64,000 bases of DNA. Source: Diplodia intermedia. Taxonomy: Eukaryota > Ascomycota > Dothideomycetes > Botryosphaeriales > Botryosphaeriaceae. A program made the translations under genes and the position numbers. This document shows, one piece after another, positions 49,663 to 60,982 of the stretch. The stretch's first letter is position 1. The number at the start of each line of letters is the position of its first letter. The stretch lies in assembly GCA_021495925.1 (NCBI GenBank), contig JAKEKT010000108.1, forward strand, positions 1 through 64,000. Direction: 5' to 3'. The notes below the pieces were generated by a model. That model did not search any database, had not been told where the DNA came from, and saw only the letters and a list, made by a program, of their open reading frames with translations.

Positions 49663-49787
49663 GTTGGAATATAAATAGAATAGCTTAGTTAGCGAGGAGT
49701 AGGGTATATAAGCAGGCCCCCCCGGGCCTCCCCTCCGCTCCTCATGCCAATACAACAACCCCTCACCAAACACTCCAAATTCCAACA
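49663..49787 (+). repeat. Right LTR of the outer element, intact, 125 bp
   Basis: TGTTGGAATATAAATAG... ending CCAAATTCCAACA. It has a TATATAAG box at 49,706-49,713 and a GGAG...CTCC inverted pair around the C-rich centre. Clearly related to the solo LTR at 59,117-59,264 and to the RIP-mutated LTR at 16,788. The flanking AAGGG (49,788-49,792) is the right target duplication. Confidence 0.85.
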
Positions 49788-52093
49788 AAGGGCTATCCTT
49801 GACCATGGATATCCATGAGTTCTTTTCCTTGATGCCCTTTGATTTCAGGTCGAGGCAAACCACCGTTGGAATCTCTGCGTAAGGATAGAAGGCGTGAAGA
49901 ACATCTGTTTGATCAACACCTGTTTGCTCCAATTCTGTGATTGCGTCGATAACCAGCTCGCGGATCTTTGACTTGGATTCGGACACTTCGGAAGAGTCGC
50001 CAGGCGCTACGTCAATGAGCATCTCTCTTTTGACGTGAACTCTTGCCCGACTCAAGGCTCCGGCCAAGTTCCAGCATCCTGCAATACATGCCATCTGTCC
50101 GATAGAATGGTTGCAAGGATTTGGAACAGCGGTTTCCCCGGCCGGGCTGATGCTGGAAGTCCTCTTCCCTGCGTGAGCGATTTTCAAAGCCTCCCAAAGT
50201 GTGATGCGTCTCGCGTTCATCGAACACCGACTAATCTCAAGCCCAACATGGGCTTTCAATAAAGGGATTATCTTCCCTTTCATGCTTCTGAGCATAGCAA
50301 GGAATGAGTCCTTGAGTGGTCGTGCCGGTTTGCGCTTCCAACTCTTGGACCCACCAATGGTGAATTTGTGGCCCAATGTAGCGCTGAGGGTGTACGATTC
50401 CGGTATGAGTGTTGAGCCACACGTCCCGGGTAACGCTAGCTTTCGCACGTTACATACCACCGAGTGGTTCATCGGACAATGCCCGTTCTTGAGAAAATTG
50501 GGGAGCTCTTCAGAACCCCCCGAGGGTTCACTCCGAGTTGGTTCTTCTTGAACTTGGGATTGGTCCGGGGAATTTCCTCCAGCGCCGATAAGCATCTTCT
50601 TTGACCCCAGCGGAAAGTCCCTGGATATAGGACCTGTGTACTTTGGCAGCACCCTCATCCTTTTATGGATCTCGGATGACGGTAAAGCCTCCCAATGACA
50701 AGGAACCTCGTCATGTAGGCCAAGAATGCTGTGGTTTGCAGGCTGTGGATAAAGGATACCACCTTCGGTATACACCTCATGGAAACCCTCTGGCGACCTG
50801 GACTCTGACAAACCCAATACATGGCCCCAAAGATCGGCGAATGTGACCAAATCAATGGATACTCGACAAGGGACCTGTTCAAGGTAGCCCGGACCGAACA
50901 CCCATAGGACCACCTATGTATTCTTGCAAGCAAGCTAGATCTCTTTTGTGGATCGAGATTGTCTTCGAAATTGATAATCCCTCAATGCCATAACGCAAGT
51001 TCAGGGCAGTCATCCAGAGGTCCATCGTATGGGACCCCAAAAAAGACAGAAGACCAAGACGAAGAACAGCGAATGCGGTGTCGCACACGTCGCGCACTGT
51101 GCGCCAGAATTGGTCGGGGGACAAGAGCCATTTCTCATCTGCTGCAAGTCAGCAAACGTCCAACGAACGTCCAAATAATGTTTCATAATCCACACAACAA
51201 GGAGAAATTGGAAGATTGACGGTGTCTGGGGAGAGTATACCTGTGTCAGCCATGAGTGTCAGAGGAGACAGAATCGACTCGAGCTTCTCAAAGAGCTTCA
51301 GTCCGACCCCCTCATCAAACTCTTTCTCGCACTCTTCACCAAGGAAGGAAATTTCCTCGATGTCTTTGGTACTGATATCAACGCTTAAGACAACACCGAC
51401 TCGAGTTGGATCAGCAACTAAAACGGAAAACGACTCTGAGTAGAATCCTCCTCGTTCCAAAATACGGATAGCGGCAAGAAGCGACTCTGATCCCATCCAA
51501 AGATGCTCTGGAGTAGTATTCGAAAAGATCATTGGGCCTGTTCCACTTTCAAACAGTGTCCCACTCTTCTCAAGACATAAACACTCCATTACTTCGCTCA
51601 AAAGGTCATTTCGCGACTGGTGAGTATCCAAGGAGGCCATGAAGTTTTCAAGAAGTTGGTCGTCATTTCCTTCAAAGATAGCCGACTCAACGGTGTTCTT
51701 TCTTTGTTCTCCCATTTTGCCTGCAAGATTTGAACCCGCAATACCTCGGCGTTCGGTACCACGTTGCGTGCTCCGGCCGTATGCTGCGCCATGATTGACA
51801 TTTGATGGTTCAAGCACTTCTCGTTCGCCGTACCCCGTCCGTTCAGTTGTTGAAGGAATATAGTCCGACTGGATCCTGGACGATGGAGCTAATGAAATGA
51901 ATGGTCAACCATACAAGAGGTATCTTTAAAGTGGTTGAGTAGGGTTACCATTTGAGCTCTCTGGAGCGAAAGGTTGCGTTTTGCAATAACGACATCGAGA
52001 GGAGCCGCAACTCGGGCAACTCGGGTAGATGTCGCCCAAAAGAGGACCAAATGCACATAAGCAGCAGAACCAAACCTCGTATGCTTGCTCCAT
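49788..52093 (-). pseudogene. 5' part of an uncharacterised fungal gene cut by the outer element
   Basis: The start ATG (52,093) opens a Cys-rich N-terminus (WFCCLCAFGPL, then CPSCGSSRCRYC, possibly a zinc knuckle) of a kind I associate with large uncharacterised fungal proteins. Exons 52,093-51,949, 51,888-51,241 and from 51,141 on are joined by a 60-nt and a 99-nt GT-AG intron; the phases agree. The C-terminal part shows ACIAGCWNLAGA, a helical stretch, and PYAEIPTVVCLDLKSKGIKE. The frame shifts by one near 50,905-50,915 (from LQEYIGGP to VLWVFGPGYL), which looks like a small indel. The gene is then cut at 49,788 after KDSP by the LTR. The continuation is at 16,361-16,787. Function unknown; broken as it stands. 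Confidence 0.6.
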
Positions 52094-52674
52094 ACCGCCG
52101 CTCTAGTGATAGGTAAGAGGAGATGATGTAGGAAACTCGGCAGGAGGAAAACAAAAGAGTGTTTCAGACCCATTTGAGCTTTTCAGACGACATGTATCAT
52201 TCAATGATAGCCACGGTCCCCCGTCGATATCCACTTTTTCGTGCATTTATCGCTGACCAGCATTGAGTACTATTCCATTTGTTGCTGACTGCAGCTGACT
52301 TGCCCAATCAGAAAATGCGAAAGTGATGGATGATCAGGCTGAATGTGCTGCTTAGGCTATCATTGGAAAGAAAGCCCATGTACATGCATCGTGGCAGTGC
52401 TTCACAAGCATTCCCTCAGTGGGCCACGTTGCGCTACATGACGTTATCGCTTTATTGGCACGCTGACCGGAATGCAGTTCACAAGGCTGAGATGGCGCGT
52501 GTATTGCGTCATAGGAACCTTTTGGTAAGCGGGCTTGCGAAACTAAAAGCCCTCCTCTGAAATGTTGCAGCGGATACTTGTTGCGCATATCAGCAAGTGT
52601 TAAGTTTCAAGCTACTGTCTATCAATACTTAACATCTAATCACTCTACAGTATATTCATCACAACCACGGCCAT
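52094..52674. other. Intergenic between split gene and ABC transporter
   Basis: Contains the promoter side of the split gene and the 3' flank of the transporter gene, both on the minus strand. No gene or repeat seen. Confidence 0.5.
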
Positions 52675-55600
52675 CTACTTCCGCCTCCACAAACCCCTCA
52701 GTCCCTTCTCCCTCAACCACGGCACCACAAACACAAGCACAATATTACTTACACAAAATACCGCAAAGATGCCCAAGTCCCTCCACCTCCTCTCCCACCA
52801 AAAGTCCAACGATGCCGCATACTCATCTCCAGTCGCATACCCACAATACTCACAATCCGCCTCCGCCTCGGGGTTCACCAAATACCCCGAGCTCCTCTCC
52901 AAATACGCCTCCATATACGCCCCACACGACTTCCCCGGCGGAGGATCAAACCTGGTCAAATCCCCCTCCGCGCACCTCACCTCGACGCCGTGCAGCACAT
53001 TCGCCGCACTCCCACTAACCAAATACCTCAACGGATCCGCCCAAAACATCCACGGGCGATAGAACGCATTCATCAACGCATGCGGCATCGCGGCCCCGGT
53101 GAACGCAGTGAAGACAACCCACAACAGCGAATTCGCATAGCCGGCCAAGCGCTCCGTCGGAAAAACCGCCGCGACGCACTGGGCAAAGCCCGTGCCGAAG
53201 ACTCCATACAGCAAAAACATAAGGTACTCATACCCCGTCTGCGTCGGCGTCGCGGGGTACCCGAGCGTCCAGTAGACGCAGCAGAACACGACCGAGAGGC
53301 TGAAGCACTGCCACGGCAGCTCGACGAGCACGAGCGAAGCCACGAGGGCGTTGCGGTGGTAGATGCCGTTCTTCTCGCGCGCGCGGTACAGCGCGAAGGC
53401 GGCGAACCACGACGCTTGGATGTCGGGCATGATGGACGGGACGATCCACGAGAAGATGAGGAAGAAGAGGACGCGGTTTTGCGTGCCTTGCAGCGACGGG
53501 GATGGCTTGTAGAAGCTGAAGCTGATGAAGAGCTCGCAGAAGATGCATTTGAAGAGCTTGCTGAGGTTGTACGGCCCGTCGCGCCACACGGAGGTCCAGT
53601 GGCGGCGCGTGACTTTGAGGATTTGGGCGGAGAGGGGGAGGGCGAAGGCGCGGTGGGTGGAGGCGTTGGTGGTGGGGGTGTTGGCGTCTTCGTCTGGTCT
53701 TTGCGATGTGCGCTTCAGGTCGGCGATCTTGGTCTGGACGAATGTGGCTTCCGGTGACTCGGCCCAGGTGCGGGCCCAGTCTTTGGCTGGGTCTTGGGTG
53801 GACGTCGCCGTGTTGAGGATGAACTCGGCCGGGTTCTCGTTTTCTCCCATGACGGCGCCGTGGCGGGCGAAGTAGTCGACTACGCTTCGGCAGTCGTGGC
53901 CCGTCTCGCCAAAGTACAGTGTCTTGCCGCCTGGCGCCAGCAGGAGAACATGGTCGAACATGTCAAAGAGGATTCCAGATGGCTGGTGGATCGTGCAAAG
54001 CACGGGGATGCCTTGCGCGGCAATCTTCTGGAGGAACCGGACAATCGAGAAGGCAGCTTGCGAATCCAAGCCGGAAGTCGGCTGAGAGGGAGTGTCAGCA
54101 CATTATCAACACAACAGTACTCGCGTCCCTACTCACCTCATCCAGGAACAACAGCGCAGAAGGCCTCGCTGCCAACTCCACCCCAATCGTCACTCTTTTC
54201 CTCTCTTCCACCCCCAGCCCCGCCACACCAGGCTTCCCAATAATCGCATCAGCAATCGGCGCCAGCTCAAGCAGCTCGATGATATTCTCCACGTACGCCA
54301 GCTTCTCCTTCTCAGGCACCTCGGCCGGCTGCCTCATGACGGCAGAGAACTGCAGCGCCTCGCGCACCGTGGCGTTCGGCTCGTGCACGTCCTGCTGCAT
54401 GCAGAAGCCGCACGCGCGACCAAAATCCCCCGTCAGCGGCCGGCCGTTCAGCAGCACCTCACCGCCGACGGTGCCATCCGCCTTGCGCTGCGCGAGTGTG
54501 TCGAGGAGCGTCGTCTTGCCCGCGCCGGATGCCCCCATGAGGGCGGTGAGTTGGCCGGGCTGGACGAAGCCGCTGACACCTTTGAGGAGGGCCTTTTCCT
54601 TACCATTGGCGGCGACGGTGTATGTGACTTTGTCGAAGGTGAAGGTGGCTGCGGAGGTCGTGGAGGCGGCCAAGTCTTCGGCCTGCTGCTCGCCGTCGCT
54701 GCTGCTCTCGTCTTTTTCGCACTCAGAGTCCTGGTGGTCCGACATGGAGGGAGACGCCCCAAGTCGCGGACTCGGTCGTGGTGCTGTACCGGCTTTTTTC
54801 TCCACGTCGAAGCCCGCATCACCATCGTCCCGCTCCTCCATCTGCCTCCCATCCTCTACATTCCTCGTCCCCGCCCCCCTCTTAAACGCCACACCCCCCT
54901 CTCCCCCCGCCAACCTCACCGTCACCGCCAGCCCAACCATAGCCAGAACGACATACACCGCCCACATAGCCAGCACGACCCCAAAATTCCGCCACAAATG
55001 CTTCTTCTCATACCCATAATACGCCCGCAGATACTCCTCCCCACCCACCACCGACTCCCCCTTCGCCACCCCGGGCAGCGGACACCCCTGCCACGCCCCG
55101 CCGCCGCCATACCCCTCCCCACTCGGCACCATCTGCCCCTCCGCACACCCCAACGCGATGCGCCCAAACTCATTCGCCAGCAGCGCCTCCAACGCCCACG
55201 GGCTCGGCGACACGCGGCGCAGCCACCTGCCCCAGCGCAGCGCCTCCGGGAGCGGCGGCGCGTAGCCGCTGTACAGCAGGGCGACGGGCAGGGCCGCGCC
55301 GGCCGCCAGCAAGGCGCTGCTCTCGCCGGGGGCCCATGCGCCGAGTGCGCGGAACAGGGCGAGGGCGGCGGCGTAGAAGGCGGCGAGGATGGCGTAGAAG
55401 GTGAAGAAGGCGCCGGCGGATGCGTCGAGGCCCAGGAGGAAGTAGTAGGGGAGCGCGAACGCCAGGACTTCGGTCAATGCGAAGGGGGTGTCGCCGAGGG
55501 TTTGCCCGAGGACGAGGGCGGGTGGGGAGAGGATGCCGAGGCGGGATTGCTTGGAGAGGATGGCGCGCGCGGTGACGGTGGCGGTGACGTGGGGGAGCGC

Positions 55601-57110
55601 GGCGAGGAAGAAGTAGATGAGGCTGAAGAAGATGCCGCCGCCCTTCATGAAGGAGCCTGTGCTGGTTTTGGGCGCCATGTAGAAGGCGGAGCCGTTGACG
55701 AGGGCGGCGGTCGTGGCCATGGCGAGGGCGGTGAAGTGCGAGCGCCGGTCGTTCCAGGTGAGGTGGAAGTGCCGCCGGGTCACGGCGAGGGTTTGGTGGT
55801 AGAGGTTGGCGGTTTGGCGGGCGTGCGGGATGGCGCCGCGCGTGAGGAGGCGGGCGTGTTCGGTTATGAAGGCTTTGGTGTGGGTGGGGTCGGATGAGAT
55901 GGTGGTGTTGTACTGGGCGATGTCTGCCATCAGGCGCTGGTAGTGCTCGGACTTTTTGAAAGCGTCGGCCATGGCGTCGGGGTCCAGTGGGACGGAGCCG
56001 CGGTGGTCATCGCGCACCACACGCTCGACCGGAGACGTCACGGCGGTCAGGAACTCGGCTGTCGTCTGCCTGCTGTGGCAGAAGAAACCGAGATGCACAA
56101 AGTACGCCTTTGCCTCCTCGGCCCGCCCACAGAAGATCATCCGCCCCTCGTAGAGCACCATGACGCGGTCAAAGCACTCCGCGTACATGCTCTCCGACGC
56201 CTGGTACAGCGTCGCCACGTTCGCCATGCCCGTCGCCCTCGACAGCTCCTTCAGCATGCGCAGGAACTTCAGCGCCGTCGAGCTGTCCAGCCCGCGGATC
56301 GGATTGTCCCAGCACGCCACGGCCGGATTCGACGTCAAGCTTTCGGCCAGCGATACCCGCCTTCTCTCTCCGCCCGAGACGCCGCGGACGTACGAGTCGC
56401 CCACGACGGTGTCGGCCGTGTGTCCGATGCCCAGCGAATGCAGCAGCGTGCCGGCCATGTCCTCGACGAAGTCCCCCTGCTTCCCGGCGTCATCCGTCTC
56501 CCGGTGCTTGCGCCCGCGCAGGTGCAGCCCGAACCGCGCCGTGTGCCCGACGGACAGGTTGGCGTAGTGCAGATCGTCCTCGCCGCAGTACACGACCTCG
56601 GCGCCGTACTTTCGCGCCATGACGTCCGCGTCAATGCTGGCATACCGCACTTCGCCCTCGACTGCCGCGAAGGGCTCGCGGTTGTTGCCCAGCACCTGTA
56701 GTGCTGTCGAGCAGCCGGCCCCTGGCCGCCCCAGCACGAGAAGTGTCTCACCGGGGAAGACGACGCCGGAGACGTCGCGGAGGATGCGCCGGGTGGGTCG
56801 CTTGCGGTTGGCGGCGAGGCGGTGGAAGAGCGTGAGGGGTGCTTGGATCGTGCGGTAGAGGATCTCCGGGAGATCGAGGACTGTGGTGCGGGCGGAGGCG
56901 GAGCCGTGGACGGTGATGTTTTGGAAGGTAACGCCGAGGGCGCGGCCGTTGCGGCGGTAGATTGGGAGGGGGGTGGGCTGGTCGCCATGCTCGGCACCCT
57001 GGGATGGTCAGATTATGTGAAAGTAGGGCGGAATCGAGGAGGAAGGGTAAGTGTGTAGCCAAAATAAACATCCGCACGTAAAGGGAAATACACACCTTCT
57101 CGGAAGCCAT
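52675..57110 (-). CDS. PDR-type (ABCG) full-size ABC transporter
   Basis: Three exons (57,110-57,096, 56,998-54,137, 54,081-52,675) give 1,427 residues, normal for pleiotropic drug resistance transporters with NBD-TMD-NBD-TMD order. NBD1 has the PDR-type Walker A GRPGAGCST (residues 95-103), signature VSGGERRRVS and degenerate Walker B CWDNPIRGLDS. NBD2 has Walker A GASGAGKTT (827-835), a LGVEERKRVTIG signature and Walker B LFLDEPTSGLDS, the last split by the 55-nt intron between Glu959 and Pro960. Each is followed by a membrane domain of several spans; the central PDR_CDR-type region (PLPEALRWGRWLRRVSPSPW) is present. The tiny first exon encodes MASEK, then a 97-nt intron with CTGAC branch. 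Such pumps sit in the plasma membrane and export toxic compounds, azoles or plant defence chemicals using ATP. The N-terminus is short for the family. No lesion found. Confidence 0.93.
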
Positions 57111-58267
57111 TATAGAGAAATGTAGCGCTGAAATAGGCTCTCGTACCTTTGCAGTCAAGGCGCCGCACTTTCTGTGCTGAACATCCCAACCGATCGAAAA
57201 GATATTTAAAAGATTGCTCTGCGGCAGCACGAAAGGGGGATGCCAGTCAATTTGTCATCCCGCTCGAGCACGTACGTCGCTATCGGTGGCTTGTCAAGAA
57301 ACTGTCTGTCTCGCATGCGAAAACGACATCATGAAGGGCCATCTCGGGCCGATGATGAGTCTCAATTGAGGAGGCGGAATTTCAATTCCTCTCAAAATTG
57401 ACGCAGATACTCCACAGACGGCGAGGCGAAGCCAATGAGTTGACGCCGTACAACTTTCGCCCGTGCCTTTGTGCAGCTGATTGGTAATCGCTAACTTATC
57501 TTCAAATGAGTGCTCGGTGCTGGGTTTTGACCAGTTCGGTCCGAGGCAAAACAAAACGTCTTTTTGGTTGGTCAATCGCTGCCGATCGCTGTGCTGACTG
57601 AGGCGACAAGGCTCATCCGGCCCGAACGAGCCAATCAAACACAGCGCTGTAGACCGACACCCTGCTGCTCGTTGAAGGTTTGCTGAAGCACGACTTGCGG
57701 TGACGGAGGAGCACCAAGACTGACATCCCATAGTTATTGAATTAGACTAGCCTATTGCTATCTGACTTCTGCTATTGTCTTAACACCGTAGTGAATCGAA
57801 TCTATGAAGTCATTTTGTCCGCGCTATCCAAAGGAACACGCGCACTTGGCCCTCATAGGCGAGATCGGGGATCCTTAGCCTTCACAATGTTCATTCGAAA
57901 GGCGATTGGCTTACTCCAAAATATTACTCGCCAAAACAGGAATCTGCAGTCGTGCCTTTTCAGAACGTCATGCGGAAGCCTGGCTCTTACATATGCACGT
58001 AAGCGCCTGTATGCAAGGCTGGCGAGGCAAATGGCCAATCAGCAAGGCATAACAGCGGCAAGCTGACAGCATGCTCATAGGTCGGACACGTCACGGATTC
58101 ATTATTTGATATATGTTGCTGCCGCTAACAAAATAAAATGTCAACCCGGCTTTCGCTCCCAGTCATCCACCGACCCAGCCTTGCCCAACTTCGCATCGAA
58201 GGAACCCTTCACCACGCAGTATCACCATTTTAGTCGCTGAGGACATCCCTAAAAGCCTGTTCTATCC
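57111..58267. other. Divergent intergenic region
   Basis: Lies between the start of the ABC transporter gene (minus) and the start of the second HET gene (plus), so it should hold both promoters. Frames here are short and unconvincing; no repeats seen. Confidence 0.5.
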
Positions 58268-59111
58268 ATGGGAAATTCTCCCAGTGACCCCAAATGCGAG
58301 CATTGCGGCACGTTGAAACGGCGAAGCCGCAGACTTCGACACGGCAACTCTGGCTTTGACAACGACAAAGATCACGACAGATTTAGGGAGTCATTCGATG
58401 AATTCCGGTTTCGACTATTTTACGGATTCAGCGATCGATGGGATCCCTGCGTTCCTTGCTGCGAAGAAGCAGAAGACATGTGCGGTCTATGCAGGCATAA
58501 TCGCATAGGACGTATAGTTCGTCATATGTCCTACCCGCCGTCCGAGATCAAGATTGAGATGGGTCCAGTTTCCGACATACAGGCACGCCGAGCTTGCAAA
58601 GTCTGCCGAATCGTCAGTCAAGCCGTCGAACGAGACGGTACTATCTCTGGAAAGGACCAAATTCTGCTCGGAATTCATCAATCTTGGCCGAGATGGCAGG
58701 ACCGCCCCCGCCTCGCCAGGGATAGGGAGACATATCTGAGCATATCGCTAGCTGGTCGAAGCTCTAGTGAGGGCCCATTGGCCACGCTTTATCGACTCAG
58801 ACCCCAGTATAATTTTGTAACTGGGGAAAAAATCTCAAAAGGCTTGGGAGAAGCCTACGTGGACTGGGGTCAAATCAAGGGCTGGTTGAATGCATGCGAT
58901 GACTGCAACGAGCGCGGATCCAATCCATGGTTGACACCGGACAACAATTGTTACGCGGGAAGTCTTGATCACCCTCCGAGCGGCTTCAGACTTATTGACG
59001 TCAACGCTCTGTGTGTCATTCAAGCACCTTCACCATGTGAATACATTGCGTTGAGCTATGTATGGGGTTCACCAGACCACGTTTGTGATTGGGTTCAAGC
59101 GGCAACAAAAA

Positions 59112-59116
59112 GGAGC
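59112..59116. repeat. Left target-site duplication of the solo LTR (GGAGC)
   Basis: GGAGC is repeated at 59,265-59,269 directly after the LTR. The 5-bp duplication shows an LTR element integrated here. Confidence 0.93.
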
Positions 59117-59264
59117 TGTTGGAATATGAGCGTTCGCAGCAGTAGATAGCTTAGTCATCGAGGAGCAGGGTATATAAGCGACCCCCGGGGTAGCCCCCTA
59201 TCGCTCCTCATGCCTCACCTCCAACAGGTGTATGAATACATTCTCATTCATTCAAATCCCAACA
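59117..59264 (+). mobile_element. Solo LTR, 148 bp, same family as the outer element
   Basis: TGTTGGAATATGAG... ending AAATCCCAACA, with a TATATAAG box at 59,171-59,178, a C/G-rich centre and the CGCTCCTCATGCC block shared with the LTR at 49,663. It was left by recombination between the two LTRs of a full element, or represents a miniature element reduced to one LTR. No RIP is visible. It lies within the HET domain of the host gene. Confidence 0.9.
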
Positions 59265-60982
59265 GGAGCACACTTGAGACGGTTGGCAGCTTGTCAAGAG
59301 AGAGAGTACCACCCACGATTGGAGACGCCATCCAAGTTTGTTGTCGACTTGGTATCGCATATCTGTGGATTGACAGGTATTGCATTATCCAAGACGACGA
59401 GAGTATGAAGGAAGCCCAAATCAACGCTATGGATCAAATTTATAGCCATGCCATCCTCACTCTGGTAGCTATAGAAGGAGAAGACCCCAGTTATAGTCTT
59501 CCTAGAGTTTCTGAACCGGTGGGATGGGGTTCAATGCTTTGCCTCAAGGTTGCTGATCTGCAAATGGTTGAGGACGCGCGACCTTTCTCGAAAGTTTTGG
59601 AGGAATCGAAATGGGCCAAACGAGGATGGACATTCCAGGAAGCCATCCTGTCGAAACGCCTCCTATTCTTCACGAATTATGGGGTAGTGTACGAGTGTCG
59701 CCATGGGCGCCACGAATGCGAGTACGATCTCGAAACGCAGGAGTCTGGGATACCAAGACTACTTGGCCGCGAAGGGTATAACTACTTTTCAGCGATCTCT
59801 GAATTCTCCGAACGCAAGTTGAGCGACAATAAGGACACCGTACGAGCTATAACGGGCGTACTCAACAGTTTCCATGGGGAAAGGCATCTATTCGGTTTAC
59901 CCCTCGACATCTTCGATAACGCAATTCAATGGATCACTGCTCATGACTAACATCAACAAGATACGCGTTTTGCGCGGGATCAGTTGCCGTCCTGGAGCTG
60001 GTCATCTTCGTCGGCAAAAGTAATACACCATGTTACCAGCTTCATCAGGAAAACACTTCTCGCAACCTTTGCAACTGTTACTGAAGGGTCAAACGGAGAT
60101 AGAGAGGCCCAAATCATCGCTCCCCGTCGCGACGCAGAATTCGAGGCTTCCTTGGAAAGCGATCCCTTTTGGCGCGAAATAATAATCTGGGCCTGGAAAA
60201 GCGGTTTCTTCAAGCATGCGCCCCGATATCCCAAAAACTACACCAAATACTGTTACTCCAAACAACGGGGCTCGTTCAAAGAGCTTTGGAGTAAAATGCG
60301 CGGTCTTGTCCCGGACCACGGCTTCTCTCCTGTTGTCAACGAGTTTGCCGACACAATTCAGACAGCAAGCCTTCCAGGCCGCATATCGATCTTCACGCAA
60401 TGCGCGCACATGAACTTGAGCTTCACTGAGCACAGATCTGGACAAAAGACTATGTTCCGGCTGATGAGCTCAGACAAGTTGAAGGCCGTGGGGTTACTCT
60501 CTCTTGATCACATGGCAGACAAAGAACTCCTTCAGTGCTTGGGTGGTCTGCGGCCCTTGGAGTTTCTTGGAATATCACTGAGCGATCGGCTGACATTTTG
60601 CTTACTAGATGAATTCAGAGGGATTGAGATTGGGGACGAGTTCGATCGTGGGCCCTTATGCCCTGCAGTAACTGCCCTGCTGACGGCAAAGACTACTGAG
60701 CCAAACCTAAGCCGCAGGATTGGGATTGCAGAGATACTGTTTCATGATTGGATCGCATCTCCGCGGGAGTTCCGTACAACTGTTTTAGAGTGATTTCCAG
60801 GTGTTTTTGAAGAAGAGTGGCCTGTTTATTTCCCTCCTATTTTCCCGTCCCTGCAGCAATCTCCTTCGAACATTCACTACATAGAGAACTTGAACAGATA
60901 TTGTATAGTCTTCTTACCCACTCTGAACCATTGCTCGAACCACAACGACGTTAAGCAAACAAACCTTACCAAGATAGTAAGA

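Larger units (their letters stand above)
16788..49787 (+). mobile_element. Outer small LTR element (TRIM-like) filled with nested repeats
   Basis: Two LTRs of about 125 bp with TGTTGG...CCAACA ends lie 33 kb apart in the same orientation, flanked by AAGAG on the left and AAGGG on the right (a 5-bp target duplication with one RIP-type change). A purine-rich tract (GTGGGAGGG, 49,652-49,660) precedes the right LTR, as a polypurine tract should. Its own interior seems to be only about 130 bp after the left LTR plus about 600 bp before the right LTR (49,057-49,662), with no gag or pol. That makes it a miniature non-autonomous element of TRIM type, probably Copia-derived. Everything between came in later as nested LINE and Gypsy insertions. 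Oddly, the left LTR is heavily RIP-mutated and the right one looks untouched. Confidence 0.6.
58268..60793 (+). pseudogene. Second HET-domain gene, split by a solo LTR
   Basis: The product begins with a short Cys pair (CEHCG) and a second CVPCC...CGLC cluster, then reaches the HET domain at EYIALSYVWGSPDHV (about 59,040). A 148-bp solo LTR interrupts the next codons (59,117-59,264) with a 5-bp GGAGC duplication. Removing it with one repeat copy restores the frame (Lys-Arg-Ser-Thr-Leu). The domain resumes with AIQVCCRLGIAYLWIDRYCIIQDD and the RGWTFQEAILSKRLLFF motif. A second lesion is an in-frame TAA at 59,948-59,950, shortly before the PSWSW motif (59,987 on) that usually closes the region. 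An intron ending at 59,962 could remove it (branch-like GACTAAC, AAG acceptor), but no good donor is seen. The frame ends at 60,793. HET proteins drive self/non-self cell death; this copy should be non-functional. Confidence 0.85.

Noticed and set aside
49636..49787. C-terminal extension of the split gene into the LTR
   Set aside because: The frame happens to run on into the LTR; the true coding sequence ends at the insertion border at 49,788.
54092..55897. 601-codon plus-strand frame
   Set aside because: Antisense shadow of the PDR transporter; Arg/Gly/His-rich with no domain.
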